DNA from: Hippasteria phrygiana
Taxonomy: Eukaryota; Echinodermata; Asteroidea; Valvatida; Goniasteridae
Reading direction: 5' to 3'
NCBI GenBank assembly: GCA_037893225.1
Contig: JAZGUH010000156.1
Coordinates: 620,001-684,000, forward strand
Length of the DNA stretch: 64,000 bases
Of the stretch, positions 61,038 to 64,000 are shown in pieces. Under the pieces are notes generated by a model. It did not search any database. It was not told the origin of the DNA and saw nothing but the letters and a program-made list of their open reading frames with translations. A program made the position numbers and the translations under genes. Positions within the stretch are counted from its first letter, which is position 1; each line of letters begins with the position of its first letter.

Positions 61038-61082
61038 GTCAAGCGGGAGACTGAACCCCCAAAGCCAACGACTAGCCCACAA
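61038..61082 (+). CDS. small exon, ZU5 gene or THAP gene
   Basis: A 45-nt open segment with acceptor TACCACAG| and donor CAA|GTAAGC, phase 0 on both sides. It encodes VKRETEPPKPTTSPQ. Both the ZU5-gene exon ending at 58917 and the THAP exon ending at 60074 are phase 0 there, so either could splice to it. The sequence is linker-like and has no domain. Confidence 0.45.
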
Positions 61083-61111
61083 GTAAGCACATTATAGTGT
61101 TTGAGACACAC

Positions 61112-61279
61112 TGCACATTTATGGGGGTTAAATTTACCCGATTGTGGGTGAAAACTGCAACTACGCAAAATTTGGGTAAATCTTTACGGATGAGAGAATA
61201 AAAGGCTTACCCAAATTTTGGGTAGTTGCAGTTTTCACCCACAATTGGGTAAATTTAACAACCATGATTTTTCAGTGCA
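61112..61279. repeat. MITE-like inverted repeat
   Basis: The arms TTAAATTTACCCGATTGTGG and ACTGCAACTAC on the left pair with GTAGTTGCAGT and CCACAATTGGGTAAATTTAA on the right. TGCAC and GTGCA bracket it (61112 and 61275-61279). The arms are about 70 bp with a ~25-bp spacer and no coding capacity. Confidence 0.75.
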
Positions 61280-62494
61280 TATCAAAGAAATAGACCTGTT
61301 ACGTAATGACGTTACCCCGTGCTTACCTTGTATGTCAAGTTGGGAAATTCAGAAAAATTACCACATCGTATCGTTTATGGTTACGCCGACGAAGTGTACA
61401 TTTTACGTAGATGGGCAATTCCACTGTGACTAACGTCAGGTTACTTTCATCCCTCACAGCTTCAAAGCGGAAAGAAAAGGCGAGTTGGGGGGTCAATATC
61501 GACGCCATCTTACCTGACTTCAATTTAAGTGTCTGGTTCCCGCTATGATATTCTTATTGAAAACGCAATTATCGAGAGTCGGCGAACAGACAAAGCAATC
61601 CCACTGGTATACGGGTATCAAATGAACGAGGAGCGCGGTGCGTAATACCAGCGACGTACTGCCCATGGAAGTGCGGTTGCTATGTGGACAGCGCCCTCTT
61701 TTGGTGCGCACGGAGCCCATTAACCAATAGGCAGAACTTGCATGACACAAAATGGTGGTAAAGAGCACCAAGAGACACAAAAACAACTCACAACCTCTTG
61801 TTTTCTGAACATTTAGTTTATTGGTCGTCACTTGCGTTACAAAAAAGGACATGGGTACTGTTAACAACGGTTGTCTTCTAAACTGGTTGAACGCAATTCG
61901 AAAGTCTTTTTACACCCACAGGCGTCAGTGCTGAACATTTAAATTAACACACATTCAAACCAATTAGCAATCCAGGCAAGACTTGCATCAAATCGGTACC
62001 ACGTGACGTCACTTACGTCACGTCACTAACATTGGAGAAATCACACAAAAAGTCCTATGTTAAAAGAAATACTATTTTACCAAATATTTAGAGCTAGTTT
62101 AGTAAAACAGATTTGTTGTCCCCCAAAATTCAATCCAAACATAAAAAGCATATAGAAGATTTTTTCAGCTTTGGCCGTATTGCTGTGGAACTTCCCAGAT
62201 GCTTATTTCGAGGATTATGTTCTATTTTGTATTAATTAAGGGCCTAAAGGATACCATTGTTCTTTTGTTATAAGTTTGATAAACCGAAGTCTTGGTGCTT
62301 GTTGCAAAACAGGCAGATTGACAATCCCAACTTGTTTCTACTGACATGCATTCTGCAACACTAATGCGCTCATTCTGTTTCCACCCGGCTGCACGAAGTA
62401 ATGCAACATGGTGTGACGCCGTTACGTCGGAGGTCTATAGGTATAAGGTGTCTATTTGAATTTAATTTATCGCATGTGTTTTTCGCAAAACAAG
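61280..62494. other. no gene recognised
   Basis: Probable upstream region of the next gene. Short frames lack any domain. Confidence 0.4.
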
Positions 62495-62831
62495 ATGGCG
62501 TTGAAAACTGCACCGAAGGATCATAAGTCGACGGGTGGTGACTACGGAGGTTTGTCTAAGGCATCGGTAAACACTATCTGTGAACAACTGGACACCGAGA
62601 GGGTGGGCTGGAGCAACTCGAAACGTTTCATCAAGGCGCTCTTTGACGAGGGGCACGGGCTGATGAAAGCGGATCTGTACAACGTCGCAAATCTCGCAAA
62701 GGAAGTCATGAAAATCTTCTTCGCACGTAAGAGGGCATCTCACAAGCCCGATAAGACGGCCGTTATGATTCTGTTGGCAACTTTGGATGATGAAACCTTT
62801 AAGAAAGTGAGTCGCAAAGTTTTCGAGGAAG
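62495..62831 (+). CDS. first coding exon of an unrecognised gene
   Basis: An ATG in a favourable context (CAAGATGGC) opens 112 codons ending in phase 1 at GGAAG|GTAAGT. The product starts MALKTAPKDHK. An all-helical segment follows (KASVNTICEQLD, SNSKRFIKALFDEG, LYNVANLAKEVMKIFFARKR, AVMILLATLDDETFKKVSRK). The helix pattern could be a death-fold-like module, but no signature decides it. The upstream frame continues openly for 13 codons without a good acceptor, so a true start here is preferred over an internal exon. Downstream exons are outside what I could identify. Confidence 0.6.
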
Positions 62832-63022
62832 GTAAGTACTCGTTTGCATCTTTACACACGTGTTGCCTAACTAAAAACAAAACATTTTCAAAGTGAACAA
62901 AGTGATCCCAACAATTCACTTCCTAGGTTGTATCGTAGAATTGAGCGTGATCCCTGGCTACACGGCATTATGGGTTTATGACTTCTGACTAGCCCCCCCC
63001 CCCCCCCCCCCGAACAAAGATA

Positions 63023-63196
63023 CAGTCAAACACCTTTATAACAAAGTCCTTGGGACTTTACAATTTACCTTGTTATAACAGGTACCTTGTAGTATCAGTA
63101 ATGGAAAACAAAGAAAAACAAAGACTCAGGACCTATTTTTCCTTGTTATAAGCATGATGTTGTATTAACAGTACTCTTATTGTCGGGGTTCGACTG
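63023..63196. mobile_element. pogo/Tigger-like MITE
   Basis: It begins CAGTCAAACACCTTTATAAC and ends GGGGTTCGACTG, whose reverse complement is CAGTCGAACCCC. TA flanks both sides (63021-63022 and 63197-63198), the target duplication of Tc1/mariner/pogo elements. TTATAACAAGG-type subterminal motifs are present on both arms. No transposase. Confidence 0.85.
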
Positions 63197-63278
63197 TACT
63201 GACAATTTGAGAGACCGCCAACATAGGGCGAAATAGCTAAGTTGGTAGAGCGCCGGTTCGGTATTCAGGAGGTCGCAG

Positions 63279-63638
63279 TAAATTAGAACAGAGATGTTTT
63301 ATCTTTCGCCCTGTCCCGACGTAATGTATGAGGCATCGTATACACATTGCTTTCCCAGAGCCAGTGTGAAAAAAATCACAGGCTTACTCGGGTGGGATTC
63401 GAACCCACGACTTACTGTTTACTAGTGCAGACGTCTGAACCACTCGACCACCGAGCTTGCCAAGGTCGGTTGGCCGATTCGAATCCAATATAGCTGCGGG
63501 TACCGCGTAATCAGTCAGAAGATAGGATTTGTTTGCGTCAGGGATGATGTAAATTCGAACAGAGATGTTTTCTCGTTTTCCCTGTCCCGACTTAATGTAT
63601 GAAGCACCGTATACTCAGTGCTTTCCGAGAGCCTGTGT
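63279..63638. mobile_element. 360-bp insertion with ~89-bp terminal direct repeats
   Basis: TAAATT(A/C)GAACAGAGATG...CCTGTCCCGAC...TTTCC(C/G)AGAGCC appears at 63279-63367 and 63550-63638 as direct repeats at the two ends. About 182 bp, including a minus-strand tRNA-like segment, lie between. Flanked by TCGCAG on both sides. A miniature terminal-repeat element is one reading and a rearranged SINE dimer is another. Confidence 0.45.
63385..63456 (-). repeat. tRNA-like segment inside the insertion
   Basis: On the minus strand it starts GCTCGGTGGTCGAGTGGTTC (A-box-like) and ends with GGGTTCGAATCCCACCCGAG (B-box). The acceptor stem pairs only partly, and the anticodon arm is not clean. Probably tRNA-derived SINE sequence rather than a functional tRNA. 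Confidence 0.5.
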
Positions 63639-63660
63639 TCGCAGGTTCGAATCCCGCTTC

Positions 63661-64000
63661 TACCAGTCTTCTTTGTTCACTTTAAAAATGTATTGAAATT
63701 TACCTAGTCAGTTTCCCTTGTGGTTTGTTTGATGAATAGAAACAAAACAACACAAAACCGCAGCCTCAATTTGGTGGCATAAATATTAAAGAAATTCATC
63801 TTATATCTTCACAACATCTCTTATTCCATAGCGCTAGACATCCGTTGTGTACACGGAAAATGTATTAGTATACAATTTGTATTAGCAGACAAACCACAGT
63901 AGTAGCGGAATATCGTTAGACCCTGCAAATGTTTTTCTTGAGTCCTGATGAAAAATTATCAGAGTTCCTTTGTCTTTTTTTCCTGAAATGCATCCTTACC
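63661..64000. other. no gene recognised
   Basis: AT-rich flank to the window end. Possibly the first intron of the gene starting at 62495. Confidence 0.4.

Larger units (their letters stand above)
63226..63660 (+). repeat. tRNA-derived (SINE-like) sequence split by an insertion
   Basis: A tRNA-like 5' half with A-box TAGCTAAGTTGG (63226-63278) is interrupted, and the 3' half with B-box GGTTCGAATCC resumes at 63639. TCGCAG occurs at both sides of the inserted segment (63273-63278 and 63639-63644), like a 6-bp target duplication. The anticodon arm is degenerate, so this is a SINE head or pseudo-tRNA rather than a tRNA gene. Confidence 0.55.

Noticed and set aside
63385..63456. Functional tRNA gene on the minus strand
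   Set aside because: The A- and B-box motifs are present, but the acceptor stem and anticodon arm do not pair properly. It lies inside a repeated segment.

Overview
The window is eukaryotic. It has spliced genes with GT-AG introns, a full-length LINE, several MITE-like DNA elements and a very large satellite. The multi-exon genes (DEATH + B-box + NHL, ZU5, THAP) suggest an invertebrate deuterostome or similar marine invertebrate such as an echinoderm, hemichordate or amphioxus. I cannot place it more precisely from the sequence alone.

Layout. 1-3530: mostly non-coding, with one possible exon (1140-1368), an antisense Tc1/mariner transposase relic (1620-1737) and a CAACGTTG-rich repeat (2217-2600). 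3531-10147: a 5' terminal-repeat fragment with a (TTC)n run, followed by a full-length Tx1/L1-like non-LTR retrotransposon with two open reading frames (3828-5480 and 5501-9397). 10148-45081: about 35 kb of head-to-tail satellite. Its units carry (TTC)n near the start and end in a GGAAAAGCC motif, a hairpin and CTAG. Some units also begin with GGCTTTTCC, the inverted copy of the end motif. This is the architecture of non-autonomous Helentron/Helitron2-type rolling-circle elements. Inside the units, monomers of about 605 bp carry four clusters of paired CRE palindromes (TGACGTCA) 11 bp apart, often next to E-boxes (CACGTG).

45155-47500: a DNA element with 168-bp terminal inverted repeats and an internal 125-bp minisatellite. 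48338-51300: three exons of a DEATH/B-box/coiled-coil/NHL protein. 53794-61082: three or four exons of a ZU5-domain gene. A frame-disrupted THAP-domain exon (59762-60074) lies inside this span and may own the last exon. 62495-62831: the probable first coding exon of an unrecognised gene. 63023-63660: a pogo-like MITE and a tRNA-derived repeat cluster.

How the parts relate. The LINE sits in a (TTC)n microsatellite that belongs to the 5' end of the satellite units, so the rolling-circle-like array supplies the target for a microsatellite-specific LINE. The DEATH/B-box/NHL and ZU5 genes lie on the same strand, and their domains are typical of innate-immune or apoptotic adaptors in expanded invertebrate families. 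No transposase, Rep/helicase or other autonomous partner for the satellite is present in the window.
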